From assembly GCA_963680875.1 (NCBI GenBank), contig OY804579.1, positions 30,613,804-30,677,803 on the forward strand: a DNA stretch of 64,000 bases, in the 5' to 3' direction. Source of the DNA: Bathymodiolus brooksi. Its lineage: Eukaryota; Mollusca; Bivalvia; Mytilida; Modiolidae. Under the pieces are notes generated by a model. That model was not told the origin of the DNA. It did no database searches and saw nothing but the letters and a program-made list of their open reading frames with translations. Each line of letters starts with the position of its first letter. Positions within the stretch are counted from its first letter, which is position 1. A program made the position numbers and the translations under genes. Below are positions 10,050 to 25,840 of the stretch, in pieces.

Positions 10050-13000
10050 CATTACATGTTGTAATTTTATCAATACATGGTGTAGTTTTATCATTACATG
10101 CTGTAGTTTTATCATTACATGGAGTTGTTTTATAATTACATGATATGGTTTTATCAATACATGGTGTAGTTTTATCAATACATGGTGCAGTTTAATCATT
10201 ACATGTTGTAATTTTATCAATACATGGTGTAGTTTTATTATTACATGGTGTAGTTTTATCAATACATGGTGTAGTTTTATCATTACATGGTGTGGTTTTA
10301 TCATTACATTGTGTGGTTTTATTATAACATGGTGTGGTTTTATCAATACATGGTGTAGATTTATCATTACATGGAGTGGTTTTATAACTACATGATATGG
10401 TTTTATCATTACATGGTGTGGTTTTATCATTACATGGTGCAATTTTATCATTACATGGTGTGGTTTTATCATTACATGGTGTAGTTTTATAATTGCATGG
10501 TGTGTTTATAACATTACATTGTGTGGTTGTATTATTACATGATGTGGTTTTATTATTACATGATGTGGATTTATTATTATATGGTGTAGTTTTATCATTA
10601 CATGTTGTAATTTTATCAATACATGGTGTAGTTTTATCATTACATGGTGTAGTTTTATCAATACATGGTGTAGTTTTATCATTACATGGTGTGGTTTTAT
10701 CATTACATTGTGTGGTTTTATTATAACATGGTGTGGTTTTATCAATACATGGTGTAGATTTATCATTACATGGAGTGGTTTTATAACTACATGATATGGC
10801 TTTATCATTACATGGTGTGGTTTTATCATTACATGTTGCAGTTTTATCATTACATGGTGTGGTTTTATCATTACATGGTGTAGTTTTATAATTGCATGGT
10901 GTGTTTATAACATTACATGGTGTAGTTTTATCATTGCATGGTGTGGTTTTATCATTACATGGTGTAGTTTTATCATTACATGGTGTGGTTTTATCATTAC
11001 ATTGTGTGGTTTTATTATAACATGGTGTGGTTTTATCAATACATGGTGTGGTTTTATCAATACATGGTGTAGATTTATCATTACATGGAGTGGTTTTATA
11101 ACTACATGATATGGTTTTATCATTACATGGTGTAGTTTTATCATTACATGGATTGGTTTTATAATTACATGATATGGTTTTATCAATACATGGTGTTGTT
11201 TTATCAATACATGGTGTAGTTTTATCATTATATGGTGTAGTTTTATCATTATATGGTGTGGTTTTATAATTACATGGTGTGGTTTGATAACTATATGGTA
11301 CGGTTTTATCATTACATGATGTGGTTTTATTATTACATGGTGTGGTTTTATCATTTAATGGTGTGGTTTTATCATTACATGGTGTGGATTTATCATTACA
11401 TGGTGAGGTGTTATCATTACATGATATGGTTTTATCATTACATGGTGTAGTTTTGTCATTACATGATGTGGTTTTATCATTAGGTGGTGTGGTTTTATCA
11501 TTACATGATGTAGTTTTATCATTACATGGTGTGGTTTTATCATTACATGTTGTGGTTTTATCATTGCATGATTAGGTTTGAACACTATATGGTATGGTTT
11601 TATCATTAGATGATGTGGTTTTATTATTACATGGTGTTGTTTTATTATTACATGATGTAGTTTTATCATTACATAGTGTGGTTTTATCATTACATGCTGT
11701 GGTTTTATCATTACATGGTGTAGTTTTATCATTACATGTTGTGGTGTTATCATTACATGCTGTGGTTTTATTATTACATGGTGTGGTTTTATCATTACAT
11801 GGTGTGGTTTTATCATAACATGGTGTAGTTTTATCATTGCATGGTGTGGTTTTATCATTACATGGTGTAGTTTTATCATTGCATGGTGTGGTTTTATCAT
11901 TACATGGTGTAGTTTTATCATTACATGGGGTGGTTTTATCAATACATGGTGTGGTTTTATCAATACATGGTGTAGTTTTATCATTACATGGAGTGGTTTT
12001 GTAATTACATGATATGGTTTTATCATTACGAGGTGTAGTTTTATCAATACATGGTGTAGTTTTATCATAACATGGAGTTGTTTTATAATTACATGGTATG
12101 GTTTTATCAATACATGGTGTAGTTTTATCAATACATGGTGTAGTTTTATCATTACATGGTGTAGTTTTATCATTACGTGGTGTGGATTTATCATTACATC
12201 GTGTGGTTTTATTATTACATGATGTGGTTTTATTATTACATGGTGTGGTTTTATCAATACATGGTGTAGTTTTATCATAACATGGTGTAGTTTTATCATT
12301 GCATGGTGTGGTTTTATCATTACATGGTGTAGTTTTATCATTGCATGGTGTGGTTTTATCATTACATGGTGTGGTTTTATCATTACATGGTGTGGTTTTA
12401 TCAATACATGGTGTGGTTTTATCAATACATGGTGTAGTTTTATCATTACATGGAGTGGTTTTGTAATTACATGATATGGTTTTATCATTACGAGGTGTAG
12501 TTTTATCAATACATGGTGTAGTTTTATCATTACATGGAGTTGTTTTATAATTACATGATATGGTTTTATCAATACATGGTGTAGTTTTATCAATACATGG
12601 TGTAGTTTTATCATTACATGGTGTAGTTTTATCATTACGTGGTGTGGATTTATCATTACATCGTGTGGTTTTATTATTACATGATGTGGTTTTATTATTA
12701 CATGATGTGGATTTATTATTATATGGTGTAATTTTATCATTACATGTTGTAATTTTATCAATACATGGTGTAGTTTTATCATTACATTGTGTAGTTTTAT
12801 CATTACATGGAGTTGTTTTATAATTACATGATATGGTTTTATCAATACATGGTGTAGTTTTATCAATACATGGTGTAGTTTTATCATTACATGGTGTAGT
12901 TTTATCATTACGTGGTGTGGTTTTATCATTACATCGTGTGTTTTATTATTACATGATGTGGTTTTATTATTACATGATGTGGATTTATTATTATATGGTG

Positions 13001-14835
13001 TAGTTTTATCATTACATGTTGTAATTTTATCAATACATGGTGTAGTTTTATCATTACATGGTGTAGTTTTATCATTACATGGAGTTGTTTTATAATTACA
13101 TGATATGGTTTTATCAATACATGGTGTAGTTTTATCAATACATGTTGTAATTTTATCAATACATGGTGTAGTTTTATCATTACATGGTGTAGTTTTATCA
13201 ATACATGGTGTAGTTTTATCATTACATGGTGTGGTTTTATCATTACATTGTGTGGTTTTATTATAACATGGTGTGGTTTTATCAATACATGGTGTAGATT
13301 TATCATTACATGGAGTGGTTTTATAACTACATGATATGGTTTTATCATTACATGGTGTAGTTTTATCATTACATGGAGTGGTTTTATAATTACATGATAT
13401 GGTTTTATCAATACATGGTGTTGTTTTATCAATACATGGTGTAGTTTTATCATTATATGGTGTAGTTTTATCATTACATGGTGTGGTTTTATAATTACAT
13501 GGTGTGGTTTGATAACTATATGGTATGGTTTTATCATTACATGATGTGGTTTTATTATTACATGGTGTGGTTTTATCATTTGATGGTGTGGTTTTATCAT
13601 TACATGATGTGGATTGATCACTACATGGTATGGTTTTATCATTACATGATGTGGTTTTATCATTAGGTGGTGTAGTTTTATCATTACATGATGTGGTTTT
13701 ATCATTAGGTGGTGTAGTTTTATCATTACATGGTGTAGTTTTATCATTACATGGTTTGGTTTTATCATTACATGTTGTGGTTTTATCATTGCATGATGAG
13801 GTTTGATCACTATATGGTATGGTTTTATCATTAGATGATGTGGTTTTATTATTACATGGTGTTGTTTTATTATTACATGATGTAGTTTTATCATTACATG
13901 GTGTGGTTTTATCATTACATGCTGTGGTTTTATCATTACATGGTGTGGTTTTATCATTACATGTTGTGGTGTTATCATTACATGCTGTGGTTTTATTATT
14001 ACATGGTGTGGTTTTATCATTACATGGTGTGGTTTTATCATAACATGGTGTAGTTTTATCATTACATGGTGTGGTTTTATCATTACATTGTGTGGTTTTA
14101 TCATTACATGGTGTGGTTTTATCAATACATGGTGTGGTTTTATCATTACATGGTGTAGTTTTATCATTACATGGTGTGGTTTTATCATTACATTGTGTGG
14201 TTTTATCATTACATGGTGTGGTTTTATCAATACATGGTGTGGTTTTATCAATACATGGTGTAGTTTTATCATTACATGGAGTGGTTTTGTAATTACATGA
14301 TATGGTTTTATCATTACAAGGTGTAGTTTTATCAATACATGGTGTAGTTTTATCATTACATGGAGTTGTTTTATAATTACATGATATGGTATTATCAATA
14401 CATGGTGTAGTTTTATCAATACATGGTGTAGTTTTATCATTACATGGTGTAGTTTTATCATTACGTGGTGTGGTTTTATCATTACATCGTGTGGTTTTAT
14501 TATTACATGATGTGGTTTTATTATTACATGATGTGGATTTGTTATTATATGGTGTAGTTTTATCATTACATTTTGTAATTTTATCAATACATGGTGTAGT
14601 TTTATCATTACATGGTGTAGTTTTATCCATACATGGTGTAGTTTTATCATTACATGGTGTAGTTTTATCAATACATGGTGTGGTTTTATCATTACATGAT
14701 GTGGTTGAATCATTACATAGTGTAGTTTTATCATTACATTGTGTGGTTTTATCATTACATGATGTGGTTTTATCATTACATGATGTGGTTTTATCATTAC
14801 AGGGTGTAGTTTTATCATTACATGGTGTGGTTTGA

Positions 14836-17800
14836 TCATTACATGTTGTGGTTTGATCATTACATGTTGTGGTTTTATCATTACATGGTATGGTTTTATC
14901 ATTATATGGTGTGGTTTTATAATTACATGATGTGGTTTTATCATTACATGGTTTGGTTTTATAATTACATGGTGTGGTTTTATCATTACATGTTATGGTT
15001 TTATCATTACATTGTGTGGTTTTATCATTACATGATGTGGTTATATCATTACATGGTGTGATTTTATCATTACATGCTGTAGTTTTATCAGTAGGTTGTG
15101 TGGTTTTATCATTACATGGTGTTGTTTTATTATTACATGATGTGGTTTAATTATTACATGGTGTGGTTTTATCATTACATGTTGTGGTTTGATCATTACA
15201 TGGTGTGGTTTTATCATTACATGGTGTAGTTTTATCATTACATGGTATGGTTTTATCATTACATGTTGTGGTTTTATCATTACTTGGTATGGTTTTATCA
15301 TTACATGTTGTGGTTTTATCATTACATGGTGTGGTTTTATTATTACATGATGTGGTTTTATTATTACATGATGTTGTTTTATCATTACATGTTGTGGTTT
15401 GATCATTACATGTTGTGGTTTTATCATTACATGGTATGGTTTTATCATTACATGGTGTGGTTTTATAATTACATGATGTGGTTTTATCATTACATGGTTT
15501 GGTTTTATAATTACATGGTGTGGTTTTATCATTACATGTTATGGTTTTATCATTACATTGTGTGGTTTTATCATTACATGATGTGGTTTTATCATTACAT
15601 GGTATGGTTTTATCATTACATGGTATGGTTTTATCATTACATGGTGTGATTTTATCATTACATGGTGTGGTTTTATTATTACATGATGTAGTTTTATCAT
15701 TACATGGTGTGGTTTTATTATTACATGATGTGGTTTTATTATTACATGGTGTGGTATTATCATTACATGGTATGGTTTTATCATTACATGGTGTGGTTTT
15801 ATCATTACATGTTATGGTTTTATCATTACATGATGTAGTTTTATCATTACATGGTGTGGTTTTATTATTACATGATGTGGTTTTATCATTAGGTTGTGTG
15901 GTTTTATCATTACATGGTGTGGTTTTATCATTACTTGATGTAGTTTTATCATTACATGGTGTAGTTTTATCATGATATGATGTAGTTGTATCATTACATG
16001 GTGTGATTCTATCATTACATGCTGTAGTTTTATCAGTAGGTTGTGTTGTTTCATCATTACATGGTGTGGTTTTATCATTACCTGGTGTGGTTTTATCATT
16101 ACATGGTGTGGTTTTATCATTACATGATGTAGTTTTATCATTACATGGTGTGGTTTTATCATTACATGATGTAGTTTTATCATTACACGGTGTAGTTTTA
16201 TCATGATATGATGTAGTTGTATCATTACATGGTGTGATTCTATCATTACATGCTGTAGTTTTATCAGTAGGTTGTGTTGTTTCATCATTACATGGTGTGG
16301 TTTTATCATTACCTGGTGTGGTTTTATCATTACATGGTGCAATTTTATCATTACATGGTGTAGTTTAATCATTACATGGTGTGGTTTTATCATTACATGG
16401 TTTGGTTTTATCATTACATGGTGTAGTTTTATCATTACATGGTGTAGTTTAATCATTACATGGTGTGGTTTTATCATTATATGGTGTGGTTTTATCATTA
16501 CATGATGTGGTTTTATCATTACATGTTGTGGTTTTATCATTACATGTTATGGTTTTATCATTACATGATGTGGTTTTATCATTATATGGTGTGGTTTTAT
16601 CATTACATGTTATGGTTTTATCATTACATGATGTGGTTTTATCATTACATGGTGTGGTTTTATCAATACATGGTGTGGTTTTATCATTACATGGTGTGGT
16701 TTTATCAATACATGGTGTAGTTTTATCATTACATGATGTGGTGTTATCATTACATTATGTGGTTTTATCATTACATTATATGGTTTTATCATTACATGTT
16801 GTGGTTTAATCATTACATGATGTGGTTTTATCATTACATGTTGTGGTTTTATCATTACATGTTGTGGTTTTATCATTACATGATGTGGTTTTATCATTAG
16901 ATTGTGTGGTTTTATCATTACATGGTGTGATTTTATCATTACATGGTGTAGTTTTATCATTACATTGTGTAGTTTTATCATTACATGTTATGGTTTTATC
17001 ATTACATGTTGTGGTTTGATCATTACATGGTGTAGTTTTATCATTACATGGTGTAGTTTTATAATTACATGATGTGGTTTTATCATTACATGGTGTGGTT
17101 TTATAATTACATGGTGTGGTTTTATCATTACATGTTATGGTTTTATCATTACATGGTGTGGTTTTATCATTACATGGTGTGGTTTTATCATTACATGGTG
17201 TGGTTTTATCATTACATGGTGTGGTTTTATCATTACATGGTGTGGTTTTATCATTACATGGTATGGTTTTATCATTACATGGTGTGGTTTGATCATTACA
17301 TGTTGTGGTTTTATCATTACATGGTGTAGTTTTATCATTACATGGTGTAGTTTTATCATTACATGGTGTAGTTTTATCATTACATGTTATGGTTTTATCA
17401 TTACATGTTGTGGTTTGATCATTACATGTTATGGTTTTATCATTACATGGTGTGGTTTTATAATTACATGATGTGGTTTTATCATTACATGGTGTGGTTT
17501 TATAATTACATGGTGTGGTTTTATCATTACATGTTTTGGTTTTATCATTACATGGTGTGGTTTTATCATTACATGGTGTGGTTTTATCATTACATGGTGT
17601 GGTTTTATCATTACATGGTGTGGTTTTATCATTACATGGTGTAGTTTTATCATGACATGATGTAGTTTTATCATTACATGGTGTGGTTTTATCATTACAT
17701 GGTGTAGTTTTATCATGACATGATGTAGTTTTATCATTACATGGTGTGGTTTTATCATTACATGGTGTAGTTTTATCATTACATGGTGTAGTTTAATCAT

Positions 17801-20800
17801 TACATGGTGTGTTTTTATCATTACATGGTGTGGTTTTATCATTACATGGTGTAGTTTTATCATTACATGTTATGGTTTTATCATTACATGGTGTGGTTTT
17901 ATCATTACATGGTGTGGTTTTATTATTACATGATGTGGTTTTATTATTACATGGTGTGGTTTTATCATTATATGATATGGTTTTATCATTACATGATGTA
18001 GTTTTATCATTACATGGTGTGGTTTTATTATTACATGATGTGGTTTTATCATTAGGTTGTGTGGTTTTATCATTACATGGTGTGGTTTTATCATTACATG
18101 ATGTGGTTTTATCATTACATGGTGTGGTTTTATCATTACATGATATAGTTTTATCATTACATGGTGTAGTTTTATCATGGCATGATGTAGTTTTATCATT
18201 ACATGGTGTGATTCTATCATTACATGCTGTAGTTTTATCAGTAAGTTGTGTGGTTTTATCATTACATGGTGTGGTTTTATCATTACCTGGTGTGGTTTTA
18301 TCATTACATGGTGTAGTTTTATCATGACATGATGTAGTTTTATCATTACATGGTGTGGTTTTATCATTACATGGTGTAGTTTTATCATGACATGATGTAG
18401 TTTTATCATTACATGGTGTGGTTTTATCATTACATGGTGTAGTTTTATCATTACATGGTGTAGTTTAATCATTACATGGTGTGGTTTTATCATTACATGG
18501 TGTGGTTTTATCATTACATGATGTGGTTTTATCATTACATGGTATGGTTTTATCATTACATGGTGTGGTTTTATTATTACATGATGTGGTTTTATCATTA
18601 CATGATGGGGTTTTATCATTACATGGTGTTGTTTTATTAGTACATGATGTGGTTTTATTATTACATGGTGTGGTTTTATCATTACATGGTGTGGTTTTAT
18701 TATTACATGATGTGATTTTATCATTACATGATGGGGTTTTATCATTACATGGTGTTGTTTTATTAGTACATGATGTGGTTTTATTATTACATGGTGTGGT
18801 TTTATCATTACATGGTGTGGTTTTATTATTACATGATGTGGTTTTATCATTACATGATGTGGTTTTATCATTACATGGTGTTGTTTTATTATTACATAAT
18901 GTGGTTTTATTATTACATGGTGTGGTTTTATCATTACATGGTGTGGTTTTATCATTACATGGTGTGATTTTATCATTACATGTTATGGTTTTATCATTAC
19001 ATGATGTAGTTTTATTATTACATGGTGTGGTTTTATTATTACATGCTGTGGTTTTATCATTAGGTTGTGTGGTTTTATCCTTACATGGTGTGGATTTATA
19101 ATTACATGATGTGGTTTTATCATTACATGGTGTGGATTTATCATTACATGATGTGGTTTTATCATTACATGATGTGGTTTTATTATTACATGGTGTGGTT
19201 TTATCATTACATGGTGTGGTTTTATCATTACATGTTATGGTTTTATCATTACATGATGTAGTTTTATCATTACATGGTGTGGTTTTATTATTACATGATG
19301 TGGTTTGATCATTAGGTTGTGTGGTTTTATCATTACATGGTGTGGATTTATCATTACATGATGTGGTTTTATCATTACATGGTGTGGTTTTATCATTACA
19401 TGATGTAGTTTTATCATTACATGGTGTAGTTTTATCATTACATGGTATGGTTTTATCATTACATGATGTGGTTTTATCATTACATGGTGTGGTTTTATCA
19501 TTACATGGTGTGGTTTTATCATTACATGGTATGGTTTTATCATTACATGATGTGGTTTTATCATTAGATGGTGTGGTTTTATTATTACATGATGTGGTTT
19601 TATCATTACATGGTGTGGTTTTATTATTACATGGTGTGGTTTTATTATTACATTGTGTGGTTTTATCACTACATGGTGTGGTTTTATCATTACATGGTGT
19701 GGTTTTATCATTACATGGTGTAGTTTTATCATTACATTGTGTGGTTTTATCACTACATGGTATGGTTTTATCATTACATGGTGTGGTTTTATCATTACAT
19801 GGTGTGGTTTTATCATTACATGGTATGGTTTTATCATTACATGATGTGGTTTTATCATTAGATGGTGTGGTTTTATTATTACATGATGTGGTTTTATCAT
19901 TACATGGTGTGGTTTTATCATTACATGGTGTGGTTTTATTATTAAATGATGTGGTTTTATCATTACATGGTGTGGTTTTATCATTACAAGGTATGGTTTT
20001 ATCATTACATGATGTGGTTTTATCATTACATGGTGTGGTTTTATTATTACATGTTATGGTTTTATCATTACATGATGTGGTTTTATCATTACATGGTGTG
20101 GTTTTATTATTACATGATGTGGTTTTATCATTACATGGTGTGGTTTTATCATTACATGGTATGGTTTTATCATTACATGGTGTGGTTTTATCATTACATG
20201 TTATGGTTTTATCATTACATGATGTAGTTTTATCATTACATGGTGTGGTTTTATTATTACATGATGTGGTTTTATCATTAGGTTGTGTGGTTTTATCATT
20301 ACATGATGTAGTTTTATCATTACATGGTGTGGTTTTAATATTACATGATGTGGTTTTCTCATTAGGTTGTGTGGTTTTATCATTAGGTTGTGTGGTTTTA
20401 TCATTACATGGTGTGGTTTTATCATTACATGTTATGGTTTTATCATTACATGACGTAGTTTTATCATTACATGGTGTAGTTTTATCATTACATGATGTGG
20501 TTTTATCATTACATGGTGTAGTTTTATCATTACATGGTGTAGTTTAATCATTACATGGTGTGTTTTTATCATTACATGGTGTGGTTTTATCATTACATGG
20601 TGTAGTTTTATCATTACATGTTATGGTTTTATCATTACATGGTGTGGTTTTATCATTACATGGTGTGGTTTTATTATTACATGATGTGGTTTTATTATTA
20701 CATGGTGTGGTTTTATCATTATATGATATGGTTTTATCATTACATGATGTAGTTTTATCATTACATGGTGTGGTTTTATTATTACATGATGTGGTTTTAT

Positions 20801-23800
20801 CATTAGGTTGTGTGGTTTTATCATTACATGGTGTGGTTTTATCATTACATGATGTGGTTTTATCATTACATGGTGTGGTTTTATCATTACATGATATAGT
20901 TTTATCATTACATGGTGTAGTTTTATCATGACATGATGTAGTTTTATCATTACATGGTGTGATTCTATCATTACATGCTGTAGTTTTATCAGTAAGTTGT
21001 GTGGTTTTATCATTACATGGTGTGGTTTTATCATTACCTGGTGTGGTTTTATCATTACATGGTGTAGTTTTATCATGATATGATGTAGTTTTATCATTAC
21101 ATGGTGTGGTTTTATCATTACATGGTGTAGTTTTATCATGACATGATGTAGTTTTATCATTACATGGTGTGGTTTTATCATTACATGGTGTAGTTTTATC
21201 ATTACATCGTGTAGTTTAATCATTACATGGTGTGGTTTTATCATTACATGGTGTGGTTTTATCATTACATGATGTGGTTTTATCATTACATGGTATGGTT
21301 TTATCATTACATGGTGTGGTTTTATTATTACATGATGTGGTTTTATCATTACATGATGGGGTTTTATCATTACATGGTGTGGTTTTATTAGTACATGATG
21401 TGGTTTTATTATTACATGGTGTGGTTTTATCATTACATGGTGTGGTTTTATCATTACATGATGTGGTTTTATCATTACATGATGTGGTTTTATCATTACA
21501 TGGTGTTGTTTTATTATTACATGATGTGGTTTTATTATTACATGGTGTGGTTTTATCATTACATGGTGTGGTTTTATCATTACTTGGTGTGATTTTATCA
21601 TTACATGTTATGGTTTTATCATTACATGATGTAGTTTTATCATTACATGGTGTGGTTTTATTATTACATGCTGTGGTTTTATCATTAGGTTGTGTGGTTT
21701 TATTCTTACATGGTGTGGATTTATAATTACATGATGTGGTTTTATCATTACATGGTGTGGATTTATCATTACATGATGTGGTTTTATCATTACATGATGT
21801 GGTTTTATTATTACATGGTTTGGTTTTATCATTACATGGTGTGGTTTTATCATTACATGTTATGGTTTTATCATTACATGATGTAGTTTTATCATTACAT
21901 GGTGTGGTTTTATTACTACATGATGTGGTTTGATCATTAGGTTGTGTGGTTTTATCATTACATGGTGTGGATTTATCATTACATGATGTGGTTTTATCAT
22001 TACATGGTGTGGTTTTATCATTACATGATGTGGTTTTATCATTACATGTTGTGGTTTTATCATTACATGTTATGGTTTTATCATTACATGATGTGGTTTT
22101 ATCATTATATGGTGTGGTTTTATCATTACATGTTATGGTTTTATCATTACATGATGTGGTTTTATCATTACATGGTGTGGTTTTATCAATACATGGTGTG
22201 GTTTTATCATTACATGGTGTGGTTTTATCAATACATGGTGTAGTTTTATCATTACATGATGTGGTGTTATCATTACATTATGTGGTTTTATCATTACATT
22301 ATATGGTTTTATCATTACATGTTGTGGTTTAATCATTACATGATGTGGTTTTATCATTACATGTTGTGGTTTTATCATTACATGTTGTGGTTTTATCATT
22401 ACATGATTTTTTTTTTATCATTAGATTGTGTGGTTTTATCATTACATGGTGTGGTTTTATCATTACATGGTGTAGTTTTATCATTACATTGTGTAGTTTT
22501 ATCATTACATGTTATGGTTTTATCATTACATGTTGTGGTTTGATCATTACATGGTGTAGTTTTATCATTACATGGTGTAGTTTTATAATTACATGATGTG
22601 GTTTTATCATTACATGGTGTGGTTTTATAATTACATGGTGTGGTTTTATCATTACATGTTATGGTTTTATCATTACATGGTGTGGTTTTATCATTACATG
22701 GTGTGGTTTTATCATTACATGGTGTGGTTTTATCATTACATGGTGTGGTTTTATCATTACATGGTGTGGTTTTATCATTACATGGTATGGTTTTATCATT
22801 ACATGGTGTGGTTTGATCATTACATGTTGTGGTTTTATCATTACATGGTGTAGTTTTATCATTACATGGTGTAGTTTTATCATTACATGGTGTAGTTTTA
22901 TCATTACATGTTATGGTTTTATCATTACATGTTGTGGTTTGATCATTACATGTTATGGTTTTATCATTACATGGTGTGGTTTTATAATTACATGATGTGG
23001 TTTTATCATTACATGGTGTGGTTTTATAATTACATGGTGTGGTTTTATCATTACATGTTTTGGTTTTATCATTACATGGTGTGGTTTTATCATTACATGG
23101 TGTGGTTTTATCATTACATGGTATGGTTTTATCATTACATGGTGTGGTTTTATCATTACATGGTGTAGTTTTATCATGACATGATGTAGTTTTATCATTA
23201 CATGGTGTGGTTTTATCATTACATGGTGTAGTTTTATCATGACATGATTTAGTTTTATCATTACATGGTGTGGTTTTATCATTACATGGTGTAGTTTTAT
23301 CATTACATGGTGTAGTTTAATCATTACATGGTGTGTTTTTATCATTACATGGTGTGGTTTTATCATTACATGGTGTAGTTTTATCATTACATGTTATGGT
23401 TTTATCATTACATGGTGTGGTTTTATCATTACATGGTGTGGTTTTATTATTACATGATGTGGTTTTATTATTACATGGTGTGGTTTTATCATTATATGAT
23501 ATGATTTTATCATTACATGATGTAGTTTTATCATTACATGGTGTGGTTTTATTATTACATGATGTGGTTTTATCATTAGGTTGTGTGGTTTTATCATTAC
23601 ATGGTGTGGTTTTATCATTACATGATGTGGTTTTATCATTACATGGTGTGGTTTTATCATTACATGATATAGTTTTATCATTACATGGTGTAGTTTTATC
23701 ATGACATGATGTAGTTTTATCATTACATGGTGTGATTCTATCATTACATGCTGTAGTTTTATCAGTAAGTTGTGTGGTTTTATCATTACATGGTGTGGTT

Positions 23801-25840
23801 TTATCATTACCTGGTGTGGTTTTATCATTACATGGTGTAGTTTTATCATGACATGATGTAGTTTTATCATTACATGGTGTGGTTTTATCATTACATGGTG
23901 TAGTTTTATCATGACATGATGTAGTTTTATCATTACATGGTGTGGTTTTATCATTACATGGTGTAGTTTTATCATTACATGGTGTAGTTTAATCATTACA
24001 TGGTGTGGTTTTATCATTACATGGTGTGGTTTTATCATTACATGATGTGGTTTTATCATTACATGGTATGGTTTTATCATTACATGGTGTGGTTTTATTA
24101 TTACATGATGTGGTTTTATCATTACATGATGGGGTTTTATCATTACATGGTGTTGTTTTATTAGTACATGATGTGGTTTTATTATTACATGGTGTGGTTT
24201 TATCATTACATGGTGTGGTTTTATTATTACATGATGTGGTTTTATCATTACATGATGTGGTTTTATCATTACATGGTGTTGTTTTATTATTACATGATGT
24301 GGTTTTATTATTACATGGTGTGGTTTTATCATTACATGGTGTGGTTTTATCATTACTTGGTGTGATTTTATCATTACATGTTATGGTTTTATCATTACAT
24401 GATGTAGTTTTATCATTACATGGTGTGGTTTTATTATTACATGCTGAGGTTTTATCATTAGGTTGTGTGGTTTTATCCTTACATGGTGTGGATTTATAAT
24501 TACATGATGTGGTTTTATCATTACATGGTGTGGATTTATCATTACATGATGTGGTTTTATCATTACATGATGTGGTTTTATTATTACATGGTTTTGTTTT
24601 ATCATTACATGATGTGGTTTTATCATTACATGATGTAGTTTTATCATTACATGGTGTGGTTTTATTACTACATGATGTGGTTTGATCATTAGGTTGTGTG
24701 GTTTTATCATTACATGGTGTGGATTTATCATTACATGATGTGGTTTTATCATTACATGGTGTGGTTTTATCATTACATGATGTGGTTTTATCATTACATG
24801 TTGTGGTTTTATCATTACATGTTATGGTTTTATCATTACATGATGTGGTTTTATCATTATATGGTGTGGTTTTATCATTACATGTTATGGTTTTATCATT
24901 ACATGATGTGGTTTTATCATTACATGGTGTGGTTTTATCAATACATGGTGTGGTTTTATCATTACATGGTGTGGTTTTATCATTACATGTTATGGTTTTA
25001 TCATTACATGATGTAGTTTTATCATTACATGGTGTGGTTTTATTACTACATGATGTGGTTTGATCATTAGGTTGTGTGGTTTTATCATTACATGGTGTGG
25101 ATTTATCATTACATGATGTGGTTTTATCATTACATGGTGTGGTTTTATCATTACATGATGTGGTTTTATCATTACATGTTGTGGTTTTATCATTACATGT
25201 TATGGTTTTATCATTACATGATGTGGTTTTATCATTATATGGTGTGGTTTTATCATTACATGTTATGGTTTTATCATTACATGATGTGGTTTTATCATTA
25301 CATGGTGTGGTTTTATCAATACATGGTGTGGTTTTATCATTACATGGTGTGGTTTTATCAATACATGGTGTAGTTTTATCATTACATGATGTGGTGTTAT
25401 CATTACATTATGTGGTTTTATCATTACATTATATGGTTTTATCATTACATGTTGTGGTTTAATCATTACATGATGTGGTTTTATCATTACATGTTGTGGT
25501 TTTATCATTACATGTTGTGGTTTTATCATTACATGATGTGGTTTTATCATTAGATTGTGTGGTTTTATCATTACATGGTGTGGTTTTATCATTACATGGT
25601 GTAGTTTTATCATTACATTGTGTAGTTTTATCATTACATGTTATGGTTTTATCATTACATGTTGTGGTTTGATCATTACATGGTGTAGTTTTATCATTAC
25701 ATGGTGTAGTTTTATAATTACATGATGTGGTTTTATCATTACATGGTGTGGTTTTATAATTACATGGTGTGGTTTTATCATTACATGTTATGGTTTTATC
25801 ATTACATGGTGTGGTTTTATCATTACATGGTGTGGTTTTA
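14836..25840. repeat. 11.0-kb duplication, left copy
   Basis: Order and identity of variant monomers match 25,841-36,467 at an offset of 11,005 bp as far as about 22.2 kb, then 10,984 bp (one monomer less) and finally 10,627 bp after an extra 378-bp tandem duplication that exists only in this copy (24,698-25,075 versus 25,076-25,453). The left limit is where TTTGATCATTACATGTTG stops matching TTTTATCATTACATGTTG. Confidence 0.85.

Noticed and set aside
11355..14630. 1,091-codon minus-strand ORF, and other long heptad-repeat ORFs, as a repetitive structural protein (silk- or byssus-like)
   Set aside because: The frame switches from TTPCNDK to HHVMIKP at an indel, ORFs exist in five frames on both strands, and frequent monomer variants create stops in each frame. 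The lengths follow from the 7-codon period.
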